Part shown: piece after piece, positions 1 through 11,106 of the stretch
How the letters are laid out: each line of letters starts with the position of its first letter
Position numbering within the stretch: the first letter of the stretch is position 1
From: VRUE01 sp963774555
GTDB taxonomy: Bacteria; Actinomycetota; Thermoleophilia; Solirubrobacterales; 70-9
Assembly: GCA_963774555.1 (NCBI GenBank)
Contig: CAVZFL010000002.1
Coordinates: 682,001 to 746,000 of the forward strand
Direction: 5' to 3'
DNA length: 64,000 nucleotides
The notes under the pieces: model-generated
Seen by the model: only the letters and a program-made list of their open reading frames with translations
The model's database searches: none
Told to the model about the DNA's origin: nothing
Translations under genes and position numbers: made by a program

Positions 1-3
1 GGC

Positions 4-866
4 CTAAAGCAGGTGGCGGCGGAGGAAGTCGAGCTGGTCGGTGACGAGGGCCTCGTGCTCTGGGCCGTCGTAGATGTCGAAGTGATCGACGCCGGGGTAG
101 GTGCGCAGCTCACCGAGTGGGGCGCGGCGGGCGGCTGAGATCGCCGGTCCGGGCTTGGCGACCCGGTCGGCCTCGCCGACGCAGACGAGCCAGGGGCAGT
201 GCAGCTTGCGGGCATGACGGACAGGGCGGTACGGGCGGCCGAGCAGCCAGCGCGAGGAGACGCGGTTGCGCCAGCGCGAGTCCTCGCCGATCGCGACGAC
301 GTGCCTCCATCCCTCCTCGCCCCCCGGAGCGTTGATGAAGGCCGGCTCGTCCGGCTGACCGATCGCCGGCAAGTGATTGCCGCGGATCGCGGCGACGAGC
401 ATCCGGGCGGTGACGCTGGGCGAGGCCCGGTGCGCCTGCCGCACGAGGTCGAGGAAGGGGACCTGGCTGATCGCGGCGGCGACCGAGGCGTCTTCGGCGG
501 CGGCGGCAAGCGCGTTGCCGCCTCCCATCGAAGAGCCGAAGGTCGCGACCTTGGCGGCATCTACCCCCGGCAGGGAGCGGGCGAAGCCGATGGCCGCACG
601 CCAGTCCTCGAGCTGCCGCGCCGGCTCGAAACGATCGGCCTCTCCGCCGCTGTCGCCGAAGCCACGGTGGTCGAAGACGAGCGCCGCGAACCCCGCAGCG
701 GCGAAGCGCTCCGCGAACGACCCCAGCCGATCGCGCCGCGTCCCCGAGAGGCCGTGGGCCATGACCACGATCGGCACCCTCGGGCGTCGCTCGCGGCAGG
801 GTAGAGCCAGGCCGCACAGCGATCGCCAGCCGAAACGAAATCGAGGTCCTCGCGCTTCACAGTCAT
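4..866 (-). CDS. Alpha/beta hydrolase, frame broken near the start
   Basis: A serine hydrolase of the alpha/beta fold, probably cytoplasmic; substrate unknown. The nucleophile elbow reads GSSMGGG, the acid is probably the Asp in VGEADR and the catalytic His lies in GVDHFDIY near the C-terminus. An oxyanion-type VVMAHGLSG segment follows the N-terminal strand. The natural start is the ATG at 866 (MTVKREDLDFVSAGDRCAAW, a typical opening for the family); after about 25 residues the reading must move to another frame near 770-795 to continue as RVPIVVMAHG. A longer in-frame start at 870 gives an unlikely N-terminus. The frame change is probably a sequence error because both parts look fully coding. 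It lies downstream of the gene at 958-1413, separated by a strong hairpin. Confidence 0.8.
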
Positions 867-897
867 TCAACGACCCGGCGAGAAGAAACGTGAGTTG

Positions 898-949
898 GAT
901 CTGCTGACGAGTTAATGACCCTATGGGGTCATTAACTCGTCAGCAGATC
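898..949. terminator. Perfect 24-bp hairpin (element A)
   Basis: Two perfect 24-base arms (898-921 and 926-949) separated by the tetraloop TATG. It starts 8 nt after the stop codon of the minus-strand gene ending at 958 and sits before the start of the next minus-strand gene. It has no T-tract. Its place fits a terminator or 3'-end stabiliser. Confidence 0.7.
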
Positions 950-957
950 TCAATCTC

Positions 958-1413
958 TCAGTTGTCGGAGCCGGCGCGGTCCCAGATGTAGAGCTCGACG
1001 GCCTCAAGGGCCAGCTCCATCTGGCGGGGGGGCGAGAGGAGGGTGAGGACGAGCTCGAGGGCGTCCTCCTCGGTGACTCCGGCGTCGACGGCCTCCTCGC
1101 CGCGAAAGCCGGCGGCGAGCTTCATCGCCTCGCGGCGGTTCTCGCCGAGCGAGCCGAAGGCGCCCATGAGGAAGTCGCGGTTGGGGACCGGGTGGCCGAC
1201 CTCGAGCGAGCCGTGCCAGGCGGCGAGCATCGAGAGGTCGTGCTCGTCGAGCTCTGAGAGGGCCTTGGCGTAGTGGGTCTCGAGCTCCTGGTCGGGGATC
1301 TCGTCGACCCAGGCGCGCACCGCCTCGCCGAGCAGCTGGCGACGCGCCTCGCGGCCGATCGAGTCGGAGATCGCGCGGACCGCGTCGGCGGGGTCTACGA
1401 AGCAGAGTGCCAT
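958..1413 (-). CDS. Hypothetical protein, 151 aa
   Basis: Not recognised. The protein is acidic and predicted mainly helical, with no signal peptide or membrane segment. It opens MALCFVDPADAVRAISDSIG and carries a central stretch SMLAAWHGSLEVGHPVPNRDF. Coding character is good (high GC at third positions, no alternative frame as convincing). It is divergent from the helicase-nuclease gene at 1512, with about 100 nt between the starts, and is followed by a perfect hairpin, so it may be a single-gene unit. Confidence 0.6.
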   Translation of the reverse strand: MALCFVDPADAVRAISDSIGREARRQLLGEAVRAWVDEIPDQELETHYAKALSELDEHDLSMLAAWHGSLEVGHPVPNRDFLMGAFGSLGENRREAMKLAAGFRGEEAVDAGVTEEDALELVLTLLSPPRQMELALEAVELYIWDRAGSDN

Positions 1414-1511
1414 CTGAGGGGAAATCTAGAGAGGGCGGTAGACGGCAAAGCGGGGTTGTGATGCCGCAGTTTGCGGCGGGGAGGCGCCGCGGGCGGACAT
1501 AGGCTGGAGGT

Positions 1512-4500
1512 GTGCCGTTGAAGCTGATCCAGGGCCCGCCGAACTCGGGCCGGGCGGGCCGAATCCGGCGCGGGCTGATCGCCGTGCTCGACCGCGATCC
1601 GGTCCTCGTCGTCCCCACGCTCGACGACGTCTACGCCTTCGAGCGCGAGCTCTGCACCGAGGGCGCGATCCTCGGCGCGGACGTGATGACCTTCGGCGGC
1701 CTCTTCGCCACCGTGGCCGCGGCCGGAGGGGCGCCCCCCGGCGCCGTGCCTCACCCCGGCGCAGCGCCTGGGCGCGGTCGCGGCAGCGGTCAGCGAGAAG
1801 CGCGGGGGGATCGGCCCGTTGCGCGATTCCGCCTCCGCGGCCCGGCTTCCCGCTCGCCCTGGAGCACCTGCTCGACGAGCTGCAGGCGGCGGGGCTCGAG
1901 CCGGCAGACGTCGAAGCAGCGGCCGGGACCCTGGAGGGCTCGGCTTACCTCGGCGACATCGCCACCCTGTTCGCGGGCTACGCCGCAGGTTCGCGACCGG
2001 CTCGGACTGGCCGACACCCACGGCATCGCCCGTGAGGCGATCGGCCTGCTGGATGGCGGCAACGGGTTCTGGCGGCGACCGGTGTTCCTCTACGGCCTCG
2101 ACGACCTGACCCGCAACCAGCTGGACCTGATCCGGGCGCTCGCGTCGGTCACCGAGGTGACGATGGCCCTGCCCTACGAGAAGGGTCACACGGCACTCGA
2201 AGCGCGCAACGCACCACTGCTGGAAGCACTGGAGGAGATCGGAATCGAGGCGGTCGAGGAGGCCCCGGCCGATGCCGCCAACACCGAGCTCGCCGCTTCT
2301 CTTCCAGCTCGAGCGGGGCTTCGGGGCGAGCGAGCCGGCGCGCCGGCCGCTCGACGAGAGCCTCGTCTTCCTGCGCTCCGCCGGCGAGCGCGGGGAGGCC
2401 GAGGCGATCGCCGTCGAGGTGGCGCGCCTGCTCGCCGAGGGCACCGACCCCGAGCAGATCGCGATCGTCGTCCGCGACCCCACCCGGCGCGGCCCGCTGC
2501 TCGCCTCCGTCCTCGAGTCCTACGGAGTCCCGACGCGCTCGAGGCGGAGGTCTGCGGTCGTGACCACCTCGGTCGGCGGCTCCCTGGCGGCCCTGCTGGA
2601 GGCGGTCCTCGGAACCGGCCGAGCGACGGACCTGCTGCGCTACCTGCGCGGCCCCTCGGGCACCTCGCCGGGACGGGTCGACTGGTTCGAGCGCGGACTC
2701 CGCCGCGCGCGGGTGCAGACGGCGGCAGCGGCGCTGCAGCTCTGGGAGGACCGCTACGGCGAGCCACCGGAGGATGTCGCCCGAGTCCGCGAGGCAGCGG
2801 GTCGGCCCACAGACCTGGCCGCCGAGGTCGCCGCGCTCGCCACCACGATGGGCGCCCGCGTCGGCTCGGAGCTCGAGATGCGCGCCGCCGGTGCGATCGC
2901 CACCACGATGGCGGAGCGCGCCGAGCTCGACGGCCTGGCGCCGCTGCCCGAATCGACCGCCCAGACGCTGAGCACGATCTCGGTGCGGGTCTGGAGCGGG
3001 CCGGTCGAGGATCGCGTCCGGATCGCCGACCCGCGCCGGGTGCGGGCGGCGCGCTTCGACAACGTCTTCGTCGCCTCGCTGCAGGACGGCGAGTTCCCCC
3101 GCGGCACAGGTCACCTCGATCCGTTTCTCTCCGAACGCCAGCGCGAATCGCTGGGCCTGCAGCCGCGCCACGACAACGAGGCCGAGGAGCGCTACCTCTT
3201 CCACGCCTGTCTGGCGCTGCCGAAACGACGGCTCTTCCTCTCCCACCGCGACAGCGACGAGAACGGGGCTGCCGAGGCACCCTCCCCTTTTCTCGAAGAC
3301 GTCAGGCAGATGCTGGAGTCAAGCGAGGAAGAGACCCGCGGCCGCCCGCTGGCCGACGTCGTCCACCGGGTCGGCGACGCCCCCTCGGAGACCGAGCTGG
3401 CGCGGGCGATCGCCGCCTGGGGGCCGAGCGCCGACCCCCAACGGCTGCTCGCGCTCGCCGCTGCCGACGATGTGGCCGCCGAGCGAATCGGGGCCCGCCT
3501 GGCGGCAGCTCGCGCCGCAGAGGTCGCCACGCGCGCCCCGGGGCCGCTCTCGAATCCGGCCGTGATCGCGGCACTCGGCGAGGTCGGCGCCTACGGCGGC
3601 ACCACCCTGGAGGGCTTCGACGTCTGCTCCTACCGCTGGTTCGTCTCGCACGAGCTCTCCCCCCAGCCGCTCGACCCGCCGCCCGATCCGCTCCTCCAGG
3701 GGGGCATCGTGCACACCGCCCTCTGCACGCTCTACGAAGAGCGACCTGGCGGCGATGCGCTCCCGCGGCCGGCCTCGCTGGAGGCCTGGATCGCCCGCGG
3801 TCGCGAGCTCGTCGCCGAGATCGCGACCGAGAGCGAGCTGGGCGCGCATCCGGCCGAGCGCGCCATGCTCGCCCGTGTCGAGGGCCTGCTCGCCCGCTTC
3901 CTCGCCGAGGAGGCCGCCCGCGAGAGCGGCGGCTTCGAGCCCTCCCTGCTGGAGGCGGGCTTCTCCGAAACCGAGGGGACCGGGAAGCCGGCGCTGGAGA
4001 TCGACGGCTGGCGCCTGCACGGCGCGATCGACCGGGTCGACCGGGCACCCGACGGGCGTGCGCTCGTCCTCGACTACAAGCTCTCGAGCAGGGTCTCGCC
4101 GCGGGAAAAGCTCGAGCAGGAGGCGAAGCTGCAGCTGCAGCTCTACCTGATCGCGGTTGCCGAGCTCTGGGGGGCGGAAGCCGTCGGCGGCCTCTACCAC
4201 CCGCTGCGCGCCACCTCTGAGCGCCGGCCGCGCGGGTTCGTGCGCGAGGACGCCGCCGCCGACCTCGCCGGGTACGGGCTCTCCAAGACCGACGTGGTGG
4301 ACAGCGAGGAGCTGGAGGGGCTGCTCGTCGACGCCCGGCGTCGCGCCGGTGAGATCGTCGCCCGGATGCGGGCGGGGCGAATCGACCGCGACCCCGGCCC
4401 CCGGCTGGGCCTGCGCGATCACGGCATCTGCCCGCCGTTCTGCGATTTCGCGCCGATCTGCCGCCGCGACCGGGCGCCGGTCGAGCCGGCGGGCGAAGAG

Positions 4501-4518
4501 GAGGACGACGAGCGGTGA
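1512..4518 (+). CDS. AddB-like helicase/nuclease, PD-(D/E)XK family (frame-shifted)
   Basis: Probable partner of the UvrD/AddA-like protein that follows: together they would resect DNA double-strand ends for recombination. The N-terminus has a P-loop-like GPPNSGRAGR. The C-terminus has the nuclease core AIDRVDRAPDGRALVLDYK and a probable iron-sulfur staple: one Cys in GFDVCSYRWF and three in ICPPFCDFAPIC, as in AddB-type nucleases. Start is the GTG at 1512 with GGAGG just upstream. Coding signal moves between frames near 1745, 1830, 1985 and 2275 without internal stops in the correct path, so at least four indels are present. The stop overlaps the next gene's GTG by 4 bp (GTGA), indicating translational coupling. 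From about 2290 to 4518 the frame is intact. Confidence 0.8.
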
Positions 4519-7500
4519 GCAAGCGCCAACCGACCCCCGAACAGCGGGCCGCGATCGAGGCGAGGGGCGCCGAGGTCCTGGTCGAGGCCGGTGCCGGAAC
4601 CGGCAAGACCGGGGTGATCGTCGATCGCTACTGCCGGCTGGTCTGCGAGCAGGCCGTCTCCCCGGACGCGATCCTCGCCTTCACCTTCACCGACAAGGCC
4701 GCGGCCGAGCTGCGCCAGCGAATCCGGGCCGAGGTCGAGCGCCGGGCCGAGGGCGGCTCGGAGCGTGCCCGCGAGCTGCTGCCGAGGCTGGGCGGTTCCT
4801 GGGTGACGACGATCCACGGCTTCTGCAACCGCCTGCTCTCGGCCCACCCGGTTGCGGTCGGCATCGATCCCCGCTTCCGCGTGCTCGATGCTCCCGAGGC
4901 CGAGCGGGCGGCAGTCGAAGCATTCGACCAGGCATTGGAAGCCTTCCTGGCGGAAGGAGACCGCGCACGCGAGAACACGGCCGCGGCATTCGACATCGCC
5001 GGGCTGCGGGGAATCGTGCTCGGCGTCCACGCCGAGCTGCGCAGCCGCGGCGAGGACGATCCCCGGCTCCCCGAGCAGCCCGAGCCGGACGTGCAGAAGG
5101 CGTTGCGAAGCGCCGCCGAGATCGCCGCCGAGACGATCGGCGAGCTGAAGCCGGGCAGCGCCAACCAAGCGCTGCTCGAGCGGGCGCTGGAGGTCCTCGA
5201 CGGGGCACAGGGCGCTCCGCGGCTGGGCGAGATCGCGGCGCTGCGGACGACGAGCAAGGCAAAGCCGATGGCCGCCTACAGGGAGGCGATCGAGGCGGCG
5301 GTGAGCCGGGTCGCCGAGGCCGGCGAGGGCGGCCTCGCCTACCGACACGTGGCCGAGCTCCTGCGGCTGTTCTCAGCGCGCTTCGCCCTCGCCAAGGAGA
5401 GGCGGGCCGGCATCGACTTCGAGGACCTGCAGCTGCTGGCCGTGCGACTGCTGGAGCGAACCGAGACGGGCGCCGCCTACCGCGGCCGCTTCAGCCACCT
5501 CCTGGTCGACGAGTTCCAGGACACCAACCGGCTGCAGCTGCGCCTGATCGAGGCGCTGCGCGGCCCGCAGGCGCAACTGATGAGCGTCGGCGACGAGCTG
5601 CAGTCGATCTACGGCTTCAGGCACGCCGACCTCGACGTCTTCCGCGAACGGCGGCGGGCGACCGAGGCGAGCGCGACGGCGGAGGCGATTCCCCTCAGCG
5701 GCAACTTCCGCTCTCGCCCCGAGGTGATCGGCGCCGTCAACGCGATCGGGCAGCGGCTGCTGGACGACTACGTCCCGCTGCGGGTCGGCGCTCTGCCCGA
5801 GCGCCCGCAGCCGCCGGGCGAGGGGCCGGCGGTGGAGATGCTGCTGAGCGGCCGCGACGGCTGGACCGAGGAGGGGATCGAGCTCGAGCCGACGACCGAC
5901 GCGCGCACGCCGGCCAACCAGCTGGCCGAGGCCCGCTTCCTCGCCTCGCGGCTGCGCGAGCTGGCCGATCAGGGCGTCGAGCGCGGCGCGATGGTCGTGC
6001 TGCTGCGCGCCTTCACCCGCCTCGACGCGCACGAGGACTCGCTCGAACGGGCCGGCCTGCGCCCCTACGTCGTCGGCGGCCGCGGCTACTGGTCCCAGCA
6101 GCAGGTCGCCGACGTCTGCGCCCTGCTGGCGACGATCTGCAACCCGCTCGACGACCAATCGCTGCTGGGAGCGCTCGCCTCGCCCGCCTGTGGGGTGGCG
6201 CCGGACACGCTCTGGCTGCTGCGGGCCGCGGCGGGACGGGGCCGCCACCTCTGGCCGGCGGTCGAGCAGGCAGCGGGGCTGGGCGAGGACGAGCGGGTCG
6301 ACGCGGAGCGACTCGGACAGATCCCCGCGGCGGAGCAGGTCCTGCTGCGCAGCTTCGCCGAGCGGTGGCCGGGCTGCGGCGGCGCGCCACCTCGCTCTCC
6401 CTCGCCGGCCTGATCGACGCCGCGGTGACCGAGACCGGGTACGACCTGGCGGTGCTGATGCGCCCGGCCGGGGAGGCCCGCTTCGCCAACGTGCGCAAGC
6501 TGATGCGCCTCGCCGCCGAGTTCGAGACGAGCCGAGGGCCGCGACCTGCGCGGCCTGCTCGACTTCCTCGCCGCCCGCGCCGACGCCGACGCCGACGCCC
6601 AGGCGGCGACAGCCGTGGAGGGTCACGACGGGGTGAGGATCATGACGATCCACAGCGCCAAGGGGCTCGAGTTCGACGTGGTCGCGATCCCCCATCTCTC
6701 CCGCGGCCTCCTTCCCCCCGCGCGCACTCCCCTGCTCACAATCGGCCGCGAGCCCGAGGCGCCGCGGGTGGGGATGCAGCTGCGCCGGCTCGGCGCTCGC
6801 GGGGTCAACCTCTACGCGCAGCGCCAGCTCAGCGAGGACGCCCAGAGGCGCGACGCCGAGGAGGAGCTCCGCCTCTTCCACGTCGGCGCGACCCGCGCCC
6901 GCGAGCGGCTGCTGCTGAGCGGCGTCATCAGCCCGTCCCCTCCGTCGCGCCAGAGCCATGGCGAAGCCGTGATCGAGCGGATCGTCAGCGGCCTCGAGAT
7001 CGACCGCGAGGGCGACTCGAGGGTGGAGATAGCGCCGCCCGAGCCGAGGCCGGGCTTGGAGGCCGCTTTCGCCCCGTCGGAGATCGCGGTGCGGGTCAAT
7101 CTGGCCTCGGCGGAGCGGGCGAGCGCTTTGGCAGCGGTGCGCAAGGAGCTGGGCCCGGAGCGAGACGCCGGCGAGGGCCCGGCGCCCCTGGTCGCGGCGA
7201 GGGCGGCAAAGACGGCAAGGCGACCGCTCTCCTACACCGCGATCTCCGCCGCCGGCTCGGGCTCCGAGGAGCGCCCGCTGGCCAGCGACCGGGCGCTTCG
7301 CGAAGCGGACGCGGCGACCGAAGACGGCGGTGCGATTCGGGGCAGAGCGGTCCACTCGCTGCTGGAGTGGAGTCAGGCCAACGGCTGGCAGACGCCCTCG
7401 GCGGAGCTGGTGCGCCGGATCGCGGCCTCGGCGGAGGTCGGTGCCGAGGCGGGCCTCGCCGAGAAGGCCCTGTTGATGCCATTCCAGGCCTGGCTCGACT

Positions 7501-7880
7501 CCAGCTTCTTCGCCGAGCGGGTGCGGGATGCCGAGCGCAGCCGCGCCGAGGTGCCGCTGCTGGTCGAGGTCGCCGACACCGTCCTGCGCGGCTCGATCGA
7601 CCTGCTGGTCGAGGAGAGCGGCCGCCCGCCGCTGATCGTCGACTACAAGACCGATCGGGTCGAGGGTCGCGAGCCGGCCGAGCTAACGGCCCGCTACGAG
7701 ATCCAGCAGGCGATCTACGCGCTCGCCGTCGCCGAGGCCCGCGGGGCAGAGGAGGTCGAGCTCGCCTACGTCTTCCTGGAGCGGCCCGAGGAGCCGGTCG
7801 TCTCGATATGGGGCCCAAGTGAGATTGAGACCGGTAGGCACAGGCTGGAAGCGGAGATCGACCGAATCAGACAGGGCTGA
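4515..7880 (+). CDS. UvrD/AddA-like ATP-dependent helicase-nuclease (frame-shifted)
   Basis: Superfamily 1A helicase with a C-terminal RecB-type nuclease, about 1120 residues. Visible motifs in order: Walker A EAGAGTGKT (about residues 21-29), motif II LLVDEFQDTN, motif III/IV GDELQSIYGFR, motif V TIHSAKGLEFDVV, motif VI FHVGATRARERLL, and nuclease residues SIDLLVEESGRPPLIVDYKTD. It is translationally coupled to the AddB-like gene before it. Two frame changes, near 6370 (probably a missing G) and 6540 (probably an extra C), break the frame; the stretch between them (SLSLAGLIDAAVTETGYD) reads in a third frame. Both sides are normal coding sequence, so sequence error is likely. It converges on xseB with a 24-nt gap. 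Confidence 0.85.
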
Positions 7881-7904
7881 CCGAGGGCGCCGGCATGTGG
7901 CGGG

Positions 7905-8126
7905 TCAGACCGCCTCGGAGAGTTTCGCGGCGAGCTCGTCCAGACGCAGCTCCTGCAGGCTCTCGCCAACCGCGTCCAGCTCGGCCGTGCAGTAGGTCAC
8001 CAGGTCGCGACCCTCGCTGCAGAGGTCGAGCGTCTCGCGCAAGCCCGCCTGGCCGGAGTCGAGGCGGTCGATGATCTGCTCCAGCCGCTCGACCGCGGCC
8101 TCGTAGCTCTGGGGTTTCTCGCTCAA
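7905..8126 (-). CDS. xseB: Exodeoxyribonuclease VII small subunit
   Basis: 73-residue small subunit; several copies bind each XseA to form exonuclease VII, which degrades single-stranded DNA. The family signature YEAAVERLEQIIDRLDSG is at residues 8-25, and the rest is helical as expected. The start is the TTG at 8126, whose TTGA overlaps the stop of xseA, so the two genes are translationally coupled. Length is normal for the family. Confidence 0.9.
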   Translation of the reverse strand: MSEKPQSYEAAVERLEQIIDRLDSGQAGLRETLDLCSEGRDLVTYCTAELDAVGESLQELRLDELAAKLSEAV

Positions 8127-9446
8127 TCCGGCTCCTCGATCCTGGCGCCGACCTTGCCGTCGGCGAAGCGCAGTTTGACGCGCCCGGCGGCGACGGCGTC
8201 GGCAGCGCTCGTAACCGGCTCGCCGCCACCGTCCTCGACCAGGGCGTAGCCACGCTCCAGGGTGCGCTCGGGTTCGTGAGCGCGCAGGGCGACCTCGGCA
8301 CGGTGCAGCGCCTCGCGCCGCCGGTCCATCTCCGGTCCGGCGGCGCGGCGGCGGGCGCGGTCGAGAACCACAGTGGCGAGCCGGCGCTGAAAGCCGAGCC
8401 GCTCGGCGATGCCGCGTTCGGAGGCGGCGCGCATCTCCCGCGTCTTCTGGTTGAGCGCGAGCCGCTCGCGACGCAGCGCCCGCGCCGGGCCACGGGCGAG
8501 CGCGACGAGGTGCGGCGTGCGCGCCCTGCACTGCGCCGTCAGCCGCGCGGCGCAGCGCCGCGACGTTGCGGCCAAGCTGCTCGCGGGCGGCCAGGCAGTC
8601 GAGCGGCACCGCGGCCTCGGCCGCGTGGGTCGGGGTCGAGCAGGCAACGGCGGCGACGTCGTCGATCAGGGTCGAGTCGCGCTCGTGACCGACGGCGCCG
8701 ATCACCGGCACCCGCAGCATCGCCACGGTGCGGCAGAGCGTCTCGTCGCAGAAGGCCCAGAGGTCGGCGAGGCTGCCGCCGCCGCGGGTGACGACGATCG
8801 TCTCGACCTCCGGCTGCGCGGCCAGGTCCCGAATCGCCGCCGCGATCGCCGGCGCCGCATGGCGGTCCTGCACCGGGGCGAAGGCCCAGACGACGGTTCC
8901 GCGCCAGCCGCGCCGCTCCAGCCCGGCGAGCAGGTCGCGGCGGGCGGCGCCCGACTCCGCCGTGACGACGCCGATCGTCTTCGGCAGCAGCGGCCGCGCC
9001 AGCTGCTTTTGCAACTCGAACAGGCCCTCCGCCCGCAGCTGCTTGCGCAACGCCTCCAGGCGAGCCAGCAGATCGCCCTCGCCGGCCAGCCGCACGTGGG
9101 TGGCCCGGAAGGAGAAGCTGGGCGAGGCCTGGCCCCCACCGGGGTAATAGTCGGGGCCGCCGGCGATGACCACTTCGGCGCCGTCGCGCAGCGCGCCCTC
9201 GGGCAGGCCGGCCTTGCCGAGGTCGTCGAGCCAGATCACGCAGGGCACCGCCCCCTCGCCGTCGCGCAGCTCGAAATAGGCCTGCACCTTGCTGCGGCCG
9301 ACGCCGGTCACCTCGCCGATCAGCAAAACCCGCGCCCGCCGCCGCATCTCCTCCTGCAGCTTGCGCGCGTAACGGCCGACCGCAAACGGACCGGGCAGGT
9401 CCGGCCCGCTGGCCGCTAGATCGTGCGCTGCCAGCGCTTCGCCCAT
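8123..9446 (-). CDS. xseA: Exodeoxyribonuclease VII large subunit (frame-shifted)
   Basis: Catalytic subunit of exonuclease VII. An N-terminal OB fold (GEVTGVGRSKVQAYFELRDG region) is followed by the catalytic domain with TIGVVTAESGAA, VTRGGGSLADLWAF and PVIGAVGHERDSTLIDDVA, then a long coiled-coil region and a C-terminal LERGYALVEDGGG segment. The frame breaks near 8530-8545, just after AADGAVQ, and continues as HLVALARGPARALRRERLAL to the stop at 8123. The ATG at 9446 is the only good start and lies inside the end of the HxlR gene, a 31-bp overlap that suggests one operon HxlR-xseA-xseB. The frame break is probably a sequence error. Confidence 0.88.
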
Positions 9447-9769
9447 TGCTTCAGCTCGCCGATCGCCGGTCCCAGCTCGGCCCCCTTCTCGGTCAGCGAA
9501 TAGGTGACGCGCACCGGCGCGCCCGCCTCGACCTCACGCTCGACCAGGCCCTCCTCCTCCAGCTCGCGCAGCCGCTGGGAGAGCAGGCGGTCGGAGAGAC
9601 CCGGAACCGCCCGGGCCAGCTCGGCGAAGCGCTGGGGCCCCGCGGTGAGAGCCGAGATGATGGCGCCGCTCCAGCGCTTGCCAATCAGCTCGATCGCCGC
9701 GTGAAAGTGCGGGCAGACGCCATTTACGGCCTGAACGGCCTGATCTTGGGTCGAAGGCCCGACCTCCAT
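9416..9769 (-). CDS. HxlR-family winged-helix transcriptional regulator
   Basis: 117-residue DNA-binding protein of the HxlR (MarR-like) family. The N-terminal Cys in VNGVCPHFHAAIELIGKRW is the usual family cysteine, followed by the typical IGKRWSGAIISAL, RFAELARAVPGLSDRLLSQR recognition region and the wing VRVTYSLTEKG. Such regulators act as dimers, often sensing thiol or electrophile stress. The gene ends inside the start of xseA. A palindrome immediately upstream (9783-9797) is a probable autoregulatory operator. Confidence 0.88.
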   Translation of the reverse strand: MEVGPSTQDQAVQAVNGVCPHFHAAIELIGKRWSGAIISALTAGPQRFAELARAVPGLSDRLLSQRLRELEEEGLVEREVEAGAPVRVTYSLTEKGAELGPAIGELKQWAKRWQRTI

Positions 9770-9782
9770 GCAGTTGCCGGAG

Positions 9783-9797
9783 CTTACTGAACGTAAG
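9783..9797. promoter_or_regulatory. Probable HxlR operator
   Basis: Inverted repeat CTTAC-TGAAC-GTAAG, 14 nt upstream of the HxlR-family start codon. Short TAC/GTA palindromes like this are typical of HxlR/MarR-type sites. Assignment rests on position and symmetry only. Confidence 0.5.
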
Positions 9798-9805
9798 TGA
9801 CGGGC

Positions 9806-10952
9806 TCAGCTGGTGCAGGGGCCGGTGTCGACGGAGGGGGTCGTCTCCCTTAGGGCTGCTTCAACTATCTCGTCGGGGACGGCGAAGCCGCCGGGGGGGC
9901 CGGTGGTGGTTGCTGCGAAGACGGTGCCGAGGACCTGGCCGCGCTCGTCGACGAGGGGGCCGCCGGAGTTGCCGCTGCGGACGGTGCCGCGCAGGGAGGC
10001 GATTGGGCGGCGGATCGGGCCGCGGCCGTAGGAGTCCTCGCTGACCGTGTCCTGCGTTTCGCCGAGGCGGGCCGGGGCTGCTGCGTAGGGACCGTTCTCG
10101 GGATAGCCGAGCACGGCCGCGCTGGCGCCCGACTTCGGCTCGGGTGCGATCGGAAGCGCCTCGAGGTCGGCGTCGACGCGGAGCAGGGCGAGGTCGTTTT
10201 CGGGGTCGTAGTGGACGGGGGTGGCGTCGAAGGAAGCGCCCGCCTGGGTGGTCACCGTGGTGTCGTCCTCGCCCGCGACCACGTGGGCGTTGGTGACGAC
10301 CAGGCCCGGTTCGACGATCCAGCCGGAACCCTCGACGCCGAGGCCGCAGGCCGTCCCCAGCACCCGCACGACCGAGGCGCCGGCGGCGGCGACGTCAGGG
10401 TCGTCGACGACTTCGGGGTCGGGCGGGGCCACGGCGGTCGACGGTCCGACGATCGACGGTGCCGGATCGACCCGGTTGAGCACGTGCAGGACAGAGCCCG
10501 AGGGCGGCAGCACGTCGTTGAGGCTGCGCAGGATCAGCGAGCGCTGCACGTCGGCGCGCAGCTGCGCCGTCCCGGGCGCGTGCAGGGCGACCGCGCCGAA
10601 TACCCAGGCCAGCCCCAGCGCCACCGAGGCGACCAGAGCCGCCCCACCGGCCCCGTCAGCAAGATGCAGCGCACCCCCCTGCCCGGATCAACCGCGCCCG
10701 CAACCCCAAAGCCAGGCTCTCCAGCGTCACCGCCACCAGCGCCCCCGCCACGAGCGCCCCCAACGCCGCGCACAACGGCGCATAGGGCGACTCAGCCCCC
10801 TGGTTCAACACCAACGGCCCGATCCGACTCCCCGCAAACGCCCCCACCGCAAACCCCACCAAGGTCAGCGTCCCAACGATCAGCCCCTGCCTGAAGCCCC
10901 AAATCCCAAGGGCCAGGGTGAAGGCGACTATCGCCCAGTCCAACACGGTCAT
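9806..10952 (-). CDS. MarP-like membrane serine protease (CvpA + trypsin domains), frame-shifted
   Basis: Membrane-anchored periplasmic serine protease resembling mycobacterial MarP, which supports survival of acid and oxidative stress by processing a peptidoglycan hydrolase. The N-terminus (MTVLDWAIVAFTLALGIWG, start ATG at 10952) is a CvpA-like domain of about four membrane helices. The C-terminal trypsin domain shows His in VVTNAHVVAG, Asp in DPENDLALLRVD and Ser in RSGNSGGPLVDERG. The frame changes around 10640-10680, between the CvpA part and ALGLAWVFGAVALH; probably a sequence error. The gene is divergent from the penicillin-binding protein, and the 154-bp gap between them is nearly filled by a palindromic element. 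Confidence 0.82.
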
Positions 10953-10971
10953 GCAGCAATGGAAGCAGGAA

Positions 10972-11089
10972 GGAGGGGCCGGGTGCCTCTCCTGCGCAGC
11001 GGCGTCATGTTTTTCGCACAGACCACTCAGCGAGCAACACACCGCGCCAGGCGAAAACCCAGCAAGCAGGAGAGGCACCCGGCCCCTCC
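10972..11089 (-). repeat. Nested palindromic element B (diverged class I) between divergent genes
   Basis: Perfect 24-bp outer arms at 10972-10995 and 11066-11089. Inside is a second stem GTTTTTCGC / GCGAAAAC (one bulge). Read on the minus strand the core (GCGG, TTGCT, GGTC, GCGAAAAA, GACG in order) lines up with elements C, F and H, so it looks like a diverged member. Its outer arms share GGGG-CGGGTGCC-CTCC with element C. Unlike the others it lies between two start codons, 19 nt from one and 17 nt from the other, leaving little room for ordinary promoters. Confidence 0.65.
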
Positions 11090-11106
11090 AATACCTTTCA
11101 CGCAAT

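Noticed and set aside
4..866. Interpreting broken genes as pseudogenes
   Set aside because: Coding character and motifs continue across breaks in essential genes as well, so sequence error explains them better; they are listed as CDS with a note.
4157..7822. A 1221-codon plus-strand frame overlapping both helicase-nuclease genes
   Set aside because: Arg/Gly/Pro-rich shadow; only short parts near 6400-6540 and a few other places correspond to the real protein after frame changes.
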